Assembly (NCBI RefSeq): GCF_000090795.2
Contig: NW_003546577.1
Location: 1 to 49,463, forward strand
Reading direction: 5' to 3'
Origin: Amphimedon queenslandica
Taxonomy: Eukaryota > Porifera > Demospongiae > Haplosclerida > Niphatidae
Length of the DNA: 49,463 nt
Part shown: piece by piece, positions 11,699 through 21,691 of the stretch
How positions within the stretch are numbered: the first letter of the stretch is position 1
How the letters are laid out: each line of letters begins with the position of its first letter
The notes under the pieces: model-generated
The model's database searches: none
The model's input: the letters and a program-made list of their open reading frames with translations, nothing else
What the model was told of the DNA's origin: nothing
Position numbers and translations under genes: made by a program

Positions 11699-12334
11699 AT
11701 GGCAAGCTGTACCAGTGATAGTGATGAAGAACCAGTTGATTACTCTAATAGTCTTGACATATTACCTTACAACTTCGAACCAGAAGGTAGTAGTGAAGAA
11801 GAATCTGCCTCAGAATCAGATTCTAGTCATGATGATGATGAATTATCAAGTACAACTTGGTAAGATGGCTGGCCATAGTGTCGTTTTGGAATTATATTTA
11901 TGTACCATTAAAAAGGTGTTCCTGTAGTAATTGTGTCATAATGCCTTCAAGAAGAGAGTGCCTTTGTTGCAGAGATATTCAAGCAATAATGAGCAAAATC
12001 AATGAAGTGAATGATACTCAAGTCAAATGCATAACAGAGCACCCTGGTTTTAGTGCAGTATGTCTCAATGTTTGGGTTCTTCAGACAGCATATGCACAAT
12101 ACAGACAGCAGTATGGCAATTATAATGCTTCAATGCATGAGTAAGTGAAATAAATTTTATGAAAAATTATAATGCCTTTACAGGCGACACAGGTACACTG
12201 CTTATCGTCAACTTGTAAGGTGGTGCTGGGGATTGTTAGGACGAGAAGTCAGAGTCATACTTCCATCATGTGCTGTATCTATTATAAGAACAACATTTCC
12301 ATCAAGTGCATATACTGGATATAGTAATCCTTAA
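11699..12334 (+). CDS. P2RX7_C (P2X7 'ballast') domain protein carried by the transposon, 178 aa
   Basis: Exons 11699-11859, 11916-12140 and 12184-12334 give 537 nt with no stop. Both introns (56 and 43 bp) have GT-AG ends (GTAAGA..AAAAG; GTAAGT..TTTACAG). Residues 1-53 are Ser/Asp/Glu-rich. From residue 54 the protein reads [20 protein letters not shown], followed by CITEHPGF, a hydrophobic [15 protein letters not shown], then [16 protein letters not shown] and [15 protein letters not shown], ending YTGYSNP. The WCxCxxC start, the CxCC group, the AYR..W core, the LPSC..xIRxxFP block and the YxGxxxP end match the Cys-rich C-terminal cytoplasmic domain of vertebrate P2X7 receptors (P2RX7_C), which binds zinc and guanine nucleotide there. 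No membrane segment or channel part is present. Its role in the transposon is unknown; a regulatory or DNA/chromatin-contact role is only a guess. Confidence 0.88.
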
Positions 12335-12356
12335 ATAGATTGATAATACATGTACA
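12335..12356. other. 22-bp gap between convergent stop codons
   Basis: The plus-strand stop (12332-12334) and minus-strand stop (12357-12359) are 22 bp apart. The two mRNAs must therefore overlap in their 3' parts unless polyadenylation lies inside the opposite coding region. AT-rich sequence (TTGATAATACATGTACATTA) fills the gap. Confidence 0.6.
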
Positions 12357-15058
12357 TTATAAAGTGTGACTAAATCTACTCTTGTGTTCCAATATGGCTT
12401 GTGATTTATGAGGGTGATTAAGTTTTTGGCTAAGTGATTCTGGAGATGCTAAATTGTAATTGTTATCTTCAAAGAAAATATCAGGCTTATTTCCTTGAAC
12501 TATCTGCATAGTACATTCTAATAGATCTTGAACATAACCTATAGGGGTATAGTTATGGAACACATGACAAAATTAATCAGTTGTATAAAATAAAAATTAC
12601 CGTAAGTAGAGGCTACTTTTAATTTACAAACAACATGACCTCCTTGCTTATATTTAGGAAAGGATATGCAATATCGCCTTGTTCTTGCTTTTGTTTTAGA
12701 TTGTTCTTTATTTCCATTTTCATTGCAATGAAGTGCAGCCAGTCTTAGCCTGTATACAAATAAATATAAGCAGGTTGTACATGGACTTTTATGCTTTGAA
12801 TTACTCACCTAGCAAGCATTCCTTTAAATGAAAAAGTTCTTGATTTTGGGGCAAATTGAATTATGACACTATGAAATGCCTCAATTGCCGAAGTTTGATG
12901 TAGCGGAGATAGTTTCTTAACTTGGTTACATAACCTCGTATTTGACAAAAGATCACAGACTTTAGTGCTAGCTTTTGTATCTGTCCGATAATATAATTTA
13001 TATTTATAAAACATTAAACATGTATATGCTTACGCCATTTGAACCACTTCTTATTCTTTTTGTTGCTTAATCTTCCATGAGAACATCTCTTATATAGGCC
13101 AGTATGCTTATGTTTGTTATGGATGTGATTAGTTAGAGAGAGCCATTTGTCCTTGATCATTTCCTGATTACCATCTGTTGTGGATGCTGCACACCAATAT
13201 AGATGATTAGCAATGCTTTTGGACCATTCACCAATTTTCTCGCAATCCTTTTGTTTAGCAAGAGCCTTTAATTTCTTTTTAACACCTGTAGATGTTACAA
13301 TTTTTAACACTTTGTAACAAATTTTACCTTTAGCTACATGCCATACATCGTAATAGTGCTTTGTATCAGGGTGTGACTCTCGGAGCCATTTACTGATTTG
13401 CATGTGGCGGTCAGTAACTATAGTACCAATACTTAAGTCGTGATCATGGATCTTTTCCATAGCTCTTTTCAATCCCTCAAGTTTCATGTGGTTGCTACTT
13501 TTAACTTCATTACTCTAAAGGATAGTGAACAGACATTTAAACAATGTACAGGTACAGTATCTGCATTAATCTTACTTGAACCAGTTGAATATCTAGGACA
13601 ACTTTGTGAGTTAAGTCTACAAGACTGTATGAGCCATACTTAGCTGAGTGCCCGGGACTATCAGCCCTTCCATCACCAGCCAGCAATAAAGCAGAGCCTT
13701 CCTCAGCTAATTCTGCAAAGAAAGATTGTTGTCTCATATCCCAAACTTGACAAATAGCAGGATGAAGATATTTGCGTTGATGGTGAAAGTAAGATCTAGA
13801 ACTGATACAGGCACAACCAATTGTTTTAAATACGCGGAGACCTTGTTGAGCGAGGCACCCATTAAAGAGAATGGCAGCTGATATTAACAAATTGCCTTCA
13901 GGGATATTGGTAACAAAAGGTTGGCTATCCCATGATGTTAGTGTTTCACAACTTAGACACTTCTGTTTGATTCTAAGGAAACTACCAATAACTAGTTTCG
14001 TTACTGAGACATCGTGCGACTTGCATTGATAGCATTTAGAGAACAAAGAAAGCAGAGCATCTTCATATACTATATATTTTTGCTTCTCATCATTACTAAA
14101 AAGTATAAAAATAATCCCTTTTATATGCAAAAAGTACTTACGTTAAAGAGCTGTCACAACATGAATCCTCATCTAAATAATTATCATCATCGCAAATGTC
14201 AGATTCATCGTCATCATCATCACTATAATCATTTTCCAGTTCATTAGTTCCTTGAGGTAAAGTAAATTCAGGTAATAGATTGCATTGAATGCCAACTTCA
14301 TTGTAACATATAATCCTTTCTGTCTGAGTACCTTTTGAGTTATATACATTTCATATAAATTGTACTATAATAAATATTCACTCACTTCTAGTTTTCAATG
14401 TTCCTTTAGCTTTAGATGTTTGTACCTTTACAGAATTTGTCCTTGTTTTCCTCAACTTGAGTTGATACAGACTAGATAATTATGTACAGTTAGAATATAA
14501 AGCAATTAGTACATGATTTACAGTACCTTCTTAGTTGTAGAGGCATATGGAAGTTCTGATGTTAAGGAGGAACAATCAATCATAATTGGTTCTGCTGGTG
14601 GTTCCGGTGAAGACTTAGAAACAGATCGAGATGAGTGTGTTACACCTTTAAGAATCTACCAAAAGAAAAGTTATAAACAGCTATGGATATTAAATAGTAT
14701 GCATTATTAATACACTTTTTCTTTCTCTCTTTTCATAAGCAGGCCTTTTTGCAGCTGGCTCTTCAATATCAGATTGCTTTCTTTTAAAAATAGTTGGAAC
14801 AGCATCTTCTTTTAGTTTCTATAACCAGTTGATTCCAAGGCTACTAGACATCAAATTCCTTTCTGCAAAGCTAACCTTAGAAAAGTGTTCTGAGCAGACA
14901 ACAGAGCTACCAGTAGGACCTTTCCATCCAGTCCTAGTTCTCTTCACTTGCTGTATCCATTTTTTTCGAATATTAGCATTCTTAGGGATGTGAAATACGC
15001 TAATGCCTTCCTCTAAGCAAGTGTTGCTGCAACCATAAGCAACACAACGATTGGGCAT
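12357..15058 (-). pseudogene. Kolobok-like transposase: THAP domain plus DDE-like core, one in-frame stop
   Basis: Ten exons, read leftwards: 15058-14716, 14645-14527, 14471-14426, 14331-14142, 14095-13576, 13514-13328, 13285-13034, 12980-12809, 12749-12601, 12538-12357. All junctions are GT-AG, the phases agree, and the total is 2160 nt (719 codons plus stop). Residues 1-75 are a THAP zinc finger (C5, C10, C55, H58). An acidic stretch lies near 200-225. The core follows: GDGRADSPGHSAKYGSY (about 373-389), TDRH (D441), YYDVWHVAKG and SAIEAFHSV (E586) are my candidate D, D, E residues. Codon 80 is TAG (14819-14821); otherwise nothing is broken. An in-frame ATG at 15103 inside the TIR could give a 15-residue longer start. 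THAP would bind the TIRs and the core would cut at TTAA, by analogy with the family. Confidence 0.85.
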
Positions 15059-15092
15059 TTCAGCATGCAACTGATGGTAGCAAAGCAGCAGA

Positions 15093-15293
15093 ATGCCTCT
15101 CATGACGTCACATAAAGCCACGCCCACTAACAGGAAGTATCACGGCAGGAAGCAAAATTGAGCAACTTTGAGAGCTCACATCTCAGCCAATAAATTTTTT
15201 TGGACAAAATCAGTAAGTACACATCATTTTCATGACCAGATAGTTGTAATAAGCCAATAAAAAAATACCTAAAAAATACATTGCAGTTACCCT
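15093..15293 (-). repeat. right terminal inverted repeat (201 bp)
   Basis: Inverse copy of 11495-11695. The TGACGTCA palindrome lies at 15103-15110. Identity ends abruptly at the inner edge (GAGGCAT), just upstream of the THAP start codon, so the same sequence stands before both genes. Confidence 0.95.
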
Positions 15294-15297
15294 TTAA

Positions 15298-15596
15298 TGT
15301 ACAACGTAGCCAAACACGTATATGCAGACAGCAATTACATTGTCCTAACACTGCTACTAATGCTTCAACAATAGAGAAATGGTAACGAATTAATGCTGCT
15401 ATTCCATTTCTTGATCACAATATCTGACTTAAGCTGTCATTTTTCTCCATTGGCAAAAAGATCATCCACTTTATTGTGCCTTGTAGCATCTGTACTGTCA
15501 AGTAATGAAAATGTATCATTTTCTGAGATATTAGATGTGTATTCAGGTGATCTTCTTTCACCAGAGCTTTTTGATCAAGAAGTCAATCATTGGTAG
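15298..15596 (+). pseudogene. hAT transposase, C-terminal part after the insertion
   Basis: Continues the frame broken at 11490: VQRSQTRICRQQLHCPN, then TIEKW, a TAA, RINAAIPFLDH and, after a shift, ISDLSCHFSPLAKRSSTLLC, ending at TAG 15594-15596. The RQ...N and AIPFLDHIISDL pattern is standard for the region before the hAT dimerisation domain in DUF4371-type elements. The dimerisation block itself is shortened or lost. Confidence 0.8.
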
Positions 15597-15639
15597 TAAA
15601 GCTGGGTGATGTTGGAATTATTGTATCCCATTCGATATT

Positions 15640-16044
15640 TCAAAAATTATCCAAGTCTGATACCAACAGCTCCCTTGTCCATGATCCTATCCTGTCTCTA
15701 GCGCGTAGAGCCGCTGTTTGTTTAGGTAGATGAAAGGGTTTCTTAGGTGAGTGATCTTCCATCAATGGGTGAGTTTCTACAGTGCCAATAGGTTCACTTT
15801 TAGACAACAATTGTAATGGTGAGTTAGAGTGAAGTCCGAATCATCTGATCCTTCAAGTGGGTACAGACTTTGAAGTGGTCTCTTGAGTAGTATTGTCTTA
15901 CCATCCTTACTATGTGTTCTGACAATGGCTGCTCTTATTTCTCCATCTCTTCCTACAATTAATTCATTTATATTACCCAATTTCCAGAATCCTCGAGGTA
16001 ATTGGTCATCTTATACTAAAACAATATATCCAATACATACATTA
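15640..16044 (-). pseudogene. BEL/Pao C-terminal domain (DUF5641-like)
   Basis: Open segment 15777-15980 (MGNINELIVGRDGEIRAAIV, then KRPLQSLYPLE), followed by a shifted frame HPLMEDHSPKKPFHLPKQTA and a C-terminus ending at TGA 15640-15642. The GRDG.IRAA.VRT and LKRP.Q.LYPLE pattern is the usual end of BEL/Pao Pol. Its N-terminal side is lost in the 10-N gap. Confidence 0.8.
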
Positions 16045-16054
16045 NNNNNNNNNN
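16045..16054. other. 10-N assembly gap
   Basis: Ten undetermined bases within the BEL/Pao C-terminal region. The real length is unknown, and the join may hide a rearrangement. Confidence 1.
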
Positions 16055-16150
16055 GCATTCCTTAGCTCAAGTAGGTATTCACACCTCCATCTCAGTCAGA
16101 ATTTATCAAGTATATTAGTGAGGGGTTTGTCAACTGAGTGGCTCCATTTA

Positions 16151-17381
16151 TTAATCCCGTACATACAAATCTTCTTCCTTTTTAGGTTTATCTGGCAGTG
16201 TCAGAAGTCTCCGACCACAAAGTAAGTGGGAGGGGGTCAGGGGTTCCACCAAGTTACCAGAAGGAATGTAGATCAGGGGGCAAGAGTTTAACATTGCTTC
16301 CACTTCAATTACAGCTGTCATCAGCTCATCATAGGTAAACTTAGAAGTTCCAATAATCTTCCGTAATAACCTCTTCATGCTCTGAATCATTCTCTTGAAC
16401 ACCCCACCCCATTAGGGTGCCTTTTCAACATTAAATTGCCATCTATTACCGATCCCAATCATAAACTCCTTTGCTCTGGGGTGCTCCAATATTGCAGAAA
16501 ACAATTTGTTGGCAGGCTTGAATGTTTTGGCGTTGTCAGAGAGTATCCTGTAGGGGAATCCCCTTCTTGCAGTGAACCTCTTGAAGCAGCATAAGAACGT
16601 GACTGTCTCTATTTCTGTCACAAGTTCAATGTGTACTGCTATGGTAAGACAGCATGTGAACAAGCATGACCATACCTTTCTGCTCTCTGAAGACAGAGTC
16701 TCTCGAGTGTACATAGGTCCTGCAAAGTCAATACCAGTATACCAGAAAGGGGGCTTCTCTTCTACTCTAAGTGGGGGTAATGGAGGAGGTGGTGGAATAG
16801 GGTAAGACCTGCCATGGTTCACTAACACAGAAAACAGTTATGTATGACTTGTCTAACTAGCTGACATCCTTGTACAATTCAGTACCTTGATGTTACTTCA
16901 GTGAGTGTACTGTTTACCCCTCTGTGTCCGACTCTTACATGGCAATCTTTAACGATGAGCAGAGCGATAGTACTTCGTCTCTCTAAAAGGACAGGGTATT
17001 ATATTTCAGCAGGGAGGTTGGCATTAGTCAGCCTTCCTCGACATGTCAGTGTTCCCCTCTCTGTCCACAAACACATCAAACTGTTCCTTCCACGAATTGA
17101 ATCTCTTGTTCATTATTGTTGACGACTGATCTATACACATTAGTGCAGTGTGAGCTAATTCCATGTCTCTTGATAACACCGTCTCGTCTTGAGGACCCTT
17201 TCGCAATGTGTATGAATTTCATATCTTGAGCTATAACTCTTCGTAAGCGGTTGAAGGTACCAAATCTCTCTACATCAATGACTAACTGGCATTCTCCTGC
17301 CGAGCAAAACAAGACAACTTCTCTCTTGTTGTGTAACTCCTCATGACAACCCTCCGGAAGGGGAGCAGGTGGATCATCCAC
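16151..17381 (-). pseudogene. BEL/Pao integrase
   Basis: After a lead segment at 17076-17381 comes the zinc-binding region (about 16830-17000). The core follows: FWYTGIDFAGPMYTR (first Asp, near 16730), ILSDNAKTF (second Asp, near 16540) and WQFNVEKAP, then an in-frame stop replacing the Trp-rich turn near 16410. VFKRMIQSMKRLLRKIIG and EAMLNSCPL follow. The catalytic Glu expected near the stop is not preserved in one open frame. Confidence 0.85.
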
Positions 17382-17399
17382 TTACTTGAATTGTTTTGA

Positions 17400-18170
17400 G
17401 CCAAGGTGGACCTTGTAACCAGAATGTCTTGTCTTTCTCTAATTCAATTGCATTCCAAACCCGTGATGGAATGTCTGTGGGGTTTTCCACTCCATGAAAA
17501 TGATACCTACAGTGAGGGGGAATAAGTTTTCTAATTTTCAGAGCTACCATTCTCTACAAATTGCTTCCATTTTCTGTCCGTTCTGTGTATCCATCCAAGT
17601 GATATTATTGAATCAGTAAAGGAAATGGATCGTTGAAGGGGAATTTTTCTTGAAGTACTCCATAGATTAAGTGTGTAGGTCTTGCTAGGAGTAACGCTGA
17701 TAATAGTTGAAGACATGGTATGGTTACTGTCTTCAGTGGCGCTACTTGAGTTTTCGATGCTAGAATTGAAACAGAAGTCGATGCTTTCCCTACTACTCTA
17801 AGGTAAACTACAGCTGCGTAAGCATTTAAGGAGGCATCACAAAACCCTACGAGCTGTATAAAGGGGTATTCTTGATCTCCTAACCCAGGAAGATACCAGT
17901 CTATTACTACAGAGTTACCTTGGTCAAGAGTAGAGGCGAGTTTCTTCCAACTAGAATCCAGCTCTTAAGAGAGGGGTTCGTCCGCTCTAAGTTTACACTT
18001 GCAAAGCCGTTGGAAAAATACCTTGAAGACTATTGAGAGTATTCCCAGTGAATTATAAATCTTAGCTGCTATACCAACCACATCACGTTTAGTCGGTTGT
18101 ATGGTTTTCAAATACTCATTTACCTCTCAGATATCAAACCAAAGTTGATCATCCAAAGATTTCAATATAA
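17400..18170 (-). pseudogene. BEL/Pao RNase H-like section
   Basis: Region between RT and integrase in BEL/Pao order. Recognisable pieces are the LVGFCDASLNAYAAVVYLR-like segment (about 17795-17860) and TDSIISLGWIH (near 17580-17620), where the conserved Asp residues of this domain lie. Frames change several times. Confidence 0.6.
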
Positions 18171-18174
18171 CTCC

Positions 18175-18890
18175 TCATACCTTGTGTTCGAGAGGTAGTT
18201 CATTATTAGTGTGTGCTTCTTTAACTTGTCCTTCATTGACAAGAATTCTTCTTATCAGGTCAGTGGAATTGAAGACAAACTTGCGATGATTAAATCCGGC
18301 TTTGGCTAACCGTAGTTTTGCTTTCAAATAAAACTCGTAACCTAATTCTACATTAGAAGTTCCAGTGGTGAGGTCATCAACGTAAATACAATGTAAGAAC
18401 TTAGCTACAAATTTGGGGTCTCTTTCGATGTACTGTTCTATGTGATATTTAACTGTTGCATTGAGTAGGAATGGACTGGATGACACCCCAAACACTACAC
18501 GGGCGAAGCATTACTTCACTATATTTGGATTCTCAGACTGTGGGTTGTCGAACCAGAGGAAACGCAGCGCGTCACGATCTCTCCTTTCCACTCCTACCAT
18601 TATAAATGCCTTTTCTATGTCTCCCACCAAAGCTACTTTGTGAGTACGAAAACGTATCAGGATGTCAAGAATTGACTAACCAAACCTGGGACCAACTTGT
18701 AAACATTCATATAAAGATGGGTTAGTACCATCAGAGCACAAGGCATCATATACTACTCTAACTTTGTAGCAATCTTGTCCTTTCTCACAACTGGACGATG
18801 TGGTAAGTAATGGATTCTTTCAGCATGTGTGTCGGTCGCTTCTGGTACTCACTCTATTATTCCATTCTTTAGTTGTTCACACATGATACT
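18175..18890 (-). pseudogene. BEL/Pao reverse transcriptase
   Basis: In order: RVVYDALCSDGTNPSL (about 18730-18780), LVGDIEKAFIMVGV (about 18600-18640) with the first catalytic Asp, FGVSSSPFLLNATVKYHI (near 18450-18490) and the catalytic YVDD box in LHCIYVDDLTTG (near 18365-18395). A stop near 18675 and frameshifts around 18500-18540 break the frame. RT copies element RNA into DNA; this copy cannot. Confidence 0.85.
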
Positions 18891-18899
18891 ATCATAGGC

Positions 18900-19824
18900 T
18901 CTGAAAAGATCTGGGTCTCTCTTCAACCTCTAGAACAAACCTCATAGTCTCTTGACACAGAGATCATAATTCTCAGGGAGTCTTTGACACCTTTGACGCA
19001 ATGTCAAACTGACTTCATAATGACCGTTGTTGAAACTAATCTCTTGCGTGAATTGGGTCTGTACCAACTACTCTAACTGGTTGATGCGAAGCGACTCAAG
19101 CTCCCAGAATCGTCTCAAATCTGCTTGTAAGCTATCTGATTCAGTCATTGTGTCCATTGTAAGCACATGTGTACTCACTAATCCAGTAATAACTTGACCC
19201 TTAACTACCTGCTTCACGGTTTGACTGTCTACAGGCCCAGACAACACTTAACCGAACCTGGTTTTATTGGCCATTGGTCCAGTATCTCCATAATCTGACC
19301 ATGTCAATGACTGCAGAGTAGCTGTCTCTTCTTTCTCTCCAGAGTCAGCTAGGTCTAAGTTCTTCAAATGTGAGTACTGTTTTGCTATATCTCGGGTGAC
19401 TGACTATATACTGCTTCACATATGTAAGGGAGAACTAAAGGTGACATCTTCATTGTGTGTCCATCTCTGACGATTGCACAGAAGTCCACTACATTACATA
19501 ACTGCTTGCTACCTTCAGACATTCCGAATGTCTTGATATAAATCATCCCTATGGATGTTGTTGGTAGGGACAAGATTTCCCATACTTGACAAGTCATTTA
19601 CGTTCTTCGACTCCCACGGTCTAAAATAGTTCTCACTCTGTGTGTCAGTCTCAGTTTCTTATACCGTGAATAACCATAGTTGCTGTTTGTAGTAATACCT
19701 GAGTCCTTGTATTGACAAACATAACAGGTGAAGGAGTTGAGGGGTTTTCAGGAGTTGAGGGGGTGGTTTTCTGAGACTCAGTTGGTTTGTTTCAAGGACA
19801 GACACTTACATGATGTTTGGCCTT
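18900..19824 (-). pseudogene. BEL/Pao protease region (DUF1758-like), degraded
   Basis: Lies between the zinc knuckle and the reverse transcriptase, where BEL/Pao elements encode an aspartic protease. The only fair-sized open stretch is 19385-19597 (GSKQLCNVVDFCAIVRDG). I could not place the catalytic Asp with certainty, so this is assigned by position. Confidence 0.5.
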
Positions 19825-21170
19825 TCATCGAGAACACCTGTTTGATGAGCGACAGTTACGACTGATGTGGTTTTGTCTAAGGCAAACATAACATCGTCTC
19901 GTTTGCCGAAGCACCTGTGTTTTTCCTTCTAGAGTTGGAACGGTAGTACAAAGCTTGGAACTATGTTCTTGTCTGCAATTAATACAATTGGTACTAGTGG
20001 GTGTGGCAAATGCACCAGCTGTGGGAGGGTGACACACTGGACCATTCTTCTTCAACTGATTACTTCAGGCTACAGCTGTTGCTCTCTCTCTTGCTATAAT
20101 CTCTGACTCTAAAAGACCTAGTAATTGTTCTAAATCCCAATCCCCCTCAAGCATTCCTCTGCTAATTATTAACCTTACCTCTGAAGGTAATTTATTTGAA
20201 AGAGCTGAAACCAACAAGGCTCCATAGGAGTAAAGAGGCACTCCTAGTGATTTCAATCCCTCACTTGGGACTCTATTGTGTCAAAGAGACATCTCAACCT
20301 TTTAGTATCATTATGCCCAACCGGGTCAATATTCATAAGAATGGCCATGTGTCGACTTATAGTTGCCAGACTATTACCATACCGTTTCTTTAATATTTTT
20401 ACGGCTTCCTCATAGTTGGCCGATGATAAGGACAACCCTGCAACTGCTTCAGATGCTGGCAGTTCCAACGAAGATAACAGGTAAGTGAACTTGTCTACTA
20501 GTGCAACTATGATGTACTGAGAATTTAAACATATCCCAAAATGTGGCCCACTTCATTAAATCTCCATTGAACTTCTTGGGTGTCAATTCTGGAAGTTTGA
20601 CTCTTGAGTGAACTGAGGTAGTAGGTGCAGTAGTTACTAGTGATGTATGAGTAGTTAATGTACTAGAAGCAATAGTCAGTGGAACACCAGGCAACACTTC
20701 TGCACTAAAAGATCTTCTTGTGGGTGAAGGAGAGATTGGGGCAGTATCACGCAATGTAGGTGGTGGCGATCTCACCGGGGGCAGAGTAACTGAGCTTGTA
20801 GGGGGCGGCGTATGTGACAAGGCAAACACAGGGCATGTGTCCTCTAGATTAGGGAAAGTAGTTGCTGATGCTAACGTCTCATCAATAAGCGCTATATCCA
20901 GCTCAATATACTCCTGGACCTCATCTGCTCTTTCTATCTCCGCTTCAACTCATCAGCAGGTGCTGCTAATAATATCTCTTTATCTAACACCTTAACTGTA
21001 GAACATTTATGAATTAAAACTGACCTCTTCTGCTTGAAGTGGGCTTCTTCTAAGAGAGACCGTTTTACCAAGTCGTCAACCACCTTGATAGTCTTTGTGA
21101 TCACTGCTCTCTGAGCTCTTCTAAGATAATTCTTATGTTTCATGTCTTCTTCCGCCATCTCTCCTTTCAC
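19825..21170 (-). pseudogene. BEL/Pao gag region with zinc knuckle
   Basis: The first Met choices lie at 21170-21155. A basic and Glu-rich N-terminal helix region, with a frameshift near 20940, leads to a Pro/Ser/Thr-rich linker (about 20640-20810), then KLPELTPKKFNGD and the DUF1759-like core with ANYEEAVKILKKRYGN (about 20253-20468) and LPSEVRLIISRG (about 20180). The CCHC-type segment RRCYVCLRQNHISRNC lies near 19840-19890. Several stops separate these parts. Gag of this family packages the element's RNA. Confidence 0.8.
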
Positions 21171-21691
21171 TTAATTCCAGCAATAAACTATACACCATCG
21201 ACACAAACACACCAAATACAAATATGCACTTGCCTATTCAGGCCCTTAATAAGAAGGGCAACTTTTATAGCACAGGAAACTCGACTTAAGTCGTAAGTCA
21301 AGATGATAAACAAGACTGATTCAGCTGGACTCAGAAAATGGCAGGCAGGGTGTGGCCTCTGTAACTAGACACAACACAAAATTTATAAGGGGAGTTACTC
21401 TGTAACAGAAAAGAACACTTGCCTTTCGTGGCCCTTAGTAAGAAGGGCAGCTTATTTTCACCAGCAAGATTACTTGTAAAGACTATGTTTCTCATGGTAG
21501 CTCTCAGATGGTAGTCGGATCTGATCCTTGGTAATGTAACACGCTGACTGGCTGACGTCGACCTACGGTAGAGTCCATAACAAATCCGGATATAGCTCTT
21601 CTGATCTGTCAGTCTTCCATTTACCACACTGGAGCAGGTCAGAGAGCTCTACCTACCTCCCTTCTTTATTGTCTCTGCAATATGTTCAAAA
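21171..21691 (-). repeat. BEL/Pao 5' leader/LTR candidate with an internal direct repeat
   Basis: Non-coding region upstream of gag. Two direct copies of about 40 bp, CACTTGCCT..GGCCCTTA(A/G)TAAGAAGGGCA, start near 21229 and 21417 (about 188 bp apart). The position suits a 5' LTR, but no second LTR is available to define its limits. Confidence 0.4.

Larger units (their letters stand above)
11491..15297. mobile_element. nearly complete Kolobok-like DNA transposon inserted in the hAT gene
   Basis: TTAA at 11491-11494 and 15294-15297 flanks an element of 3799 bp (11495-15293). Its ends are perfect inverses: AGGGTAACTGCA at the left, TGCAGTTACCCT at the right. Deleting the element plus one TTAA rejoins the hAT frame as YNHAERMAASVNVQRSQ, which fixes the borders. 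Inside are two convergent genes: a plus-strand three-exon P2RX7_C-type gene and a minus-strand ten-exon THAP/DDE transposase gene. TTAA target sites together with a THAP-bearing transposase are established hallmarks of Kolobok. piggyBac also uses TTAA but lacks a THAP domain. With one nonsense codon in the transposase, this copy is probably recent but not autonomous. Confidence 0.9.
9505..15596 (+). mobile_element. hAT transposon relic (DUF4371/TTF type) split by a nested TTAA element
   Basis: Left end: CAGGCCCAAAAAGCCAAG at 9505, which looks like a hAT terminus (CAG start). Transposase segments run from 9619 to 15596, with the insertion at 11495-15293 between them. The right terminus and an 8-bp target duplication are not visible; BEL/Pao sequence begins about 45 bp after the last hAT codon. 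Coding sequence is frameshifted in several places, so this was already a dead copy or has decayed since. Confidence 0.75.
15640..21170 (-). mobile_element. BEL/Pao LTR retrotransposon, decayed coding region
   Basis: Read on the minus strand, the order is gag, zinc knuckle, protease region, reverse transcriptase, RNase H, integrase and a C-terminal domain. That order and the motifs are those of BEL/Pao elements, retrovirus-like elements of animals. Frameshifts and stops occur in every section, so the copy is dead. A 10-N assembly gap lies at 16045-16054. The 3' side ends about 45 bp from the hAT gene with no recognisable 3' LTR. Confidence 0.88.

Noticed and set aside
13440..13643. Plus-strand open frame inside the transposase gene
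   Set aside because: Antisense shadow of transposase exons 5 and 6.
11495..15293. piggyBac identity for the TTAA element
   Set aside because: The transposase has an N-terminal THAP finger and GDGR/TDRH/AFHS core motifs, which fit Kolobok and not piggyBac.
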